Shown: positions 61,314 to 64,000 of the stretch, piece by piece | Position numbering within the stretch: the first letter of the stretch is position 1 | Layout of the letters: each line of letters starts with the position of its first letter | Source of the DNA: Isoetes taiwanensis | Lineage: Eukaryota; Streptophyta; Lycopodiopsida; Isoetales; Isoetaceae | DNA: 64,000 nucleotides | Direction: 5' to 3' | Assembly: GCA_021234155.1 (NCBI GenBank) | Contig: JAJEKV010000058.1 | Coordinates: forward strand, 1,110,987-1,174,986 | The notes under the pieces: model-generated | The model's database searches: none | Seen by the model: the letters and a program-made list of their open reading frames with translations, nothing else | What the model was told of the DNA's origin: nothing | Made by a program: the position numbers and the translations under genes

Positions 61314-64000
61314 ATGTTTGGCCGCACATCAATTTGGATTGCGTGTTTATATGGGCACTCAACTGTGGGTACATGTATATTAACCCTAAATATTCTTTTG
61401 AAGATTTGCATATTTGCTAATTGTTATGTATAATTGCATAAAGGAGAAGTCGCCAAACATATAATTGTCAGTCAAAAGCTACATACGTATAGAAACCATC
61501 CCATAAAAAAAATTGTCTATAAGCTAAGCAAGTATATGAAGTGGATTCCATCACCCTAATGCATTGCCTAATTGGAACTAATGTGTAGTTTCCCAACTCA
61601 TAGAAAACGTCATGACCCACATGCATTCATCAAATAGGGGCAAATGTTATAACATGTTTTGTGGTTTAAGTTATTGTTTGGCCAATTTAATTACCTAGTT
61701 GTCATAATTCATTCAAGTAAATGTATACCTGGCGTTGCCCAAATGTATGCCTGGCGTTGCCGAGCATACGTTGGGATGCATGTGAAAGGCTTTGTAACAT
61801 TAGGCTTATCGATTCCATATATTATCTAAGGATTTATAAAAGAGACCCTAGCATTCACCAAAATTGATGACATTGAGTTTGTAATAATGGCAACCATTGT
61901 AATACTGGAGTTTACTGCCAATCGTTAATGCCGGGCACACGTTTACGATGGTTGCCACAGAGTTTGCCACTAAAATGATTAGGTGCATACAGAAGTTATT
62001 TGGTACTACTACAGCAATTTGGTCTATGGTGTTTTTCTTGTTGTTGTCGGTTGATTTTCATTGTGGTCTTCCTTTCTTATAGAACATCATAATGTCTTCA
62101 TATTTCATTACCACCAATATTTGATGAAGTATACTTGATTACTTCTGTCTAATTTATTATTCAAGATAAAAATGGCACAACAAAATTGTCGCGCCAAACC
62201 ACCACCTAAGGTGCAATTCACTATGAATCGGGGATGTTATAAAAAGCATAACAACCTGTTATAAACTTCTTGTTATCAACGCTTTTGTAGAGAACACCAC
62301 ATCTATAGGTTGTCAAAGTACTGATTTCAATCCCACGCTTTTTTCCATGTTTAATCAGGAACTCAAGTTCATGAACTCGTTTATAGTTGTTCTTCTTGTA
62401 CACATAAAGGTCTCAATTCTTGTACACATAGAGATCTCAAGCTCTGCCATAAAATATGGATCAGTGCATCATCTTCAAGGAACGGTAGAATTATTCAAAA
62501 GACTACTGCATTATTCTGCATAGGATTAAATCACATATGTACAACAGAGCTAAAGGACATATAATTTACAACAGAACATGTGTACAACATATAATTTACA
62601 CCACACGTTCATGCACCATCACCATCAGATCTGATAAGAAGATGCAAGTTGCTTAGCCTGACCCCAAATTGTGATCTGCACTCTAGTCTTTCACTTTAAG
62701 ATCCCACATTGGTGCACATGGGCCTGCAATGATAAATCAATGTGCTCTTTGCACAACAATTCCAGTATCTATGTCGAGAAAGGAAGTCGTCTTTGCCTGC
62801 CCTTTATGCAAGGCCTCTGATATTTAGGTAAATTCAGAGCTAAAGTTCTATAATGTCAGCACTTCATACCGCATAATATCATAATCAATATAGTAGTCAG
62901 AATGTGAAACATGATTGGCTGGATCAGTTTTCTAGGCATATAAGGTAATAAGCAATTGGCAACGATCAGTCTTACAACATCGCCCTTTTTTACATATGGT
63001 GTAAGTTTTATGGACTCAATTAATATGGCAGACAGTCTAAAAATAACCTTGAAGTTTTCAAGTACTTCAAATTCTTTTCTTTTTCTTCTTCTTCTTTAAT
63101 CTTGAACATGGAACATCCATCCTTGTCACTGATTTCAGTCATTCAAAACAAAAATATTTAAATAAATGACTGCGTTAAATAAACAATAGCTTAAAATAAT
63201 GGTCAAGAACTTAGCTGAGCTATTGCAAATGCTGCACATTGTTCCATCGATCCATTTTTGTCCTTAGCCAAGCCAACTAAAGGAATACAGATTTCCATTC
63301 CAATTCCTTCATAATGTCCAGAATGTACGCAATGCTTATATTTCGAGGACCTCCTACACCGCAAAGATACCTCCATAAGATTTCGAAATTGGTCGGAGTT
63401 TACAATAGTTCTTGATCCACATCCGCAAAATCAACATAACATCTATATAAACAAAAACGTGCCTAATGGATTTTCAAAAGACCTATAGGAATCTCAGGAG
63501 GAAGAATGAGTGCCCAAAGACAAATGAATGAATACATGTTTTTTTTTTGCACTTGTCGGCAATAACACACATTTAGCAAAAATGTGATCGCCAAGAACCC
63601 TATAAAATCGAACATTTTAGGAAATAAAATGCAAACTCACATTGGAACATGCAGATCTATTCTACAATAATCCAATAGGAATTTGTTCAATGAAGAAGGG
63701 GTCTCATGACCACAAAAAATCCTTACTTAAGCATGCTTGCAACAACAAACTTAAAAATCTGTATTTGCATGATTGCAAACAATAAACTTCCCCGTTAAAA
63801 ATCAGTCAAGCCCTATCCCGTGAAGGATACAATTTAAAAAGATTACCCAACGTTTTTTTACGCCAAGATTTGCCGTGCTTTCAATCTAACATGATAAGAG
63901 TTCCCGTTAAGAATCCGGCCGTGCCCCTATCAAGAAGGATAAGGCTTAAAAAAAAAAAACCTGGATGGTTTTTTTCATAATCGAATGCACTTCAAGCTGA
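61314..64000. other. Intergenic to right edge, no recognised gene
   Basis: Holds the hairpin fragments near 61.73-61.94 kb and two-copy short repeats (CTTGTACACATA at 62394 and 62418; CATATAATTTACA at 62558 and 62589). The open frame 62221-62403 has no motif. Confidence 0.45.

Overview
The window reads as nuclear DNA of a land plant. Evidence: an intact single-exon F-box/kelch gene of the plant KFB type (16.5-17.6 kb) with G-box/ABRE elements upstream; a fragment of the plastid photosystem I gene psaA at 44.1 kb; decayed exons of a plant ALS1-type ABCB transporter at 38.0-38.8 kb; and plant-style Helitron, Copia, LINE, SINE-like and terminal-inverted-repeat elements. The DNA is AT-rich and gene-poor, with one convincing intact gene in 64 kb, so a large repeat-filled genome is likely. 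A seed-free plant or gymnosperm is possible, but the sequence does not fix the lineage.

Layout. 0-3.7 kb: minus-strand Helitron Rep/helicase pseudogene running off the left edge, with its HUH motif split by a stop and its Walker A motif frameshifted. 3.7-15.5 kb: decayed intergenic DNA with a 148-bp inverted repeat, a diverged ~0.9 kb direct duplication (5.84/7.58 kb), a dispersed ~100-bp repeat and a LINE 3' remnant. 15.9-17.6 kb: KFB gene and promoter. 19.2-21.6 kb: multi-exon pseudogene of a Crypton/DUF3504-type tyrosine recombinase, the most unusual item here. 22.7-23.5 kb: degenerate AGATTC minisatellite. 25.5-29.3 kb: orphan exon-like fragments and a 366-bp foldback element. 29.6-31.2 kb: a 1.5 kb almost pure purine tract. 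31.4-62 kb: degenerate transposon matrix with at least four Helitron-like 3' termini, the ABCB pseudogene with a duplicated Walker A exon, a Copia fragment, an orphan ORF, a 2.16 kb TIR element carrying psaA sequence, (TAGA)n, a LINE 3' end with a hexamer tail, a tRNA-derived SINE candidate and many two-copy local tandem duplications.

Only the KFB protein is likely to act as a normal cellular gene (an SCF ubiquitin-ligase substrate adaptor). Most of the rest records transposition: Helitron coding and terminal sequences, possible gene-fragment capture (psaA inside a TIR element; ABCB exons near GC-rich hairpins), and local duplication. All exon and element boundaries outside the KFB gene are read by eye and approximate.
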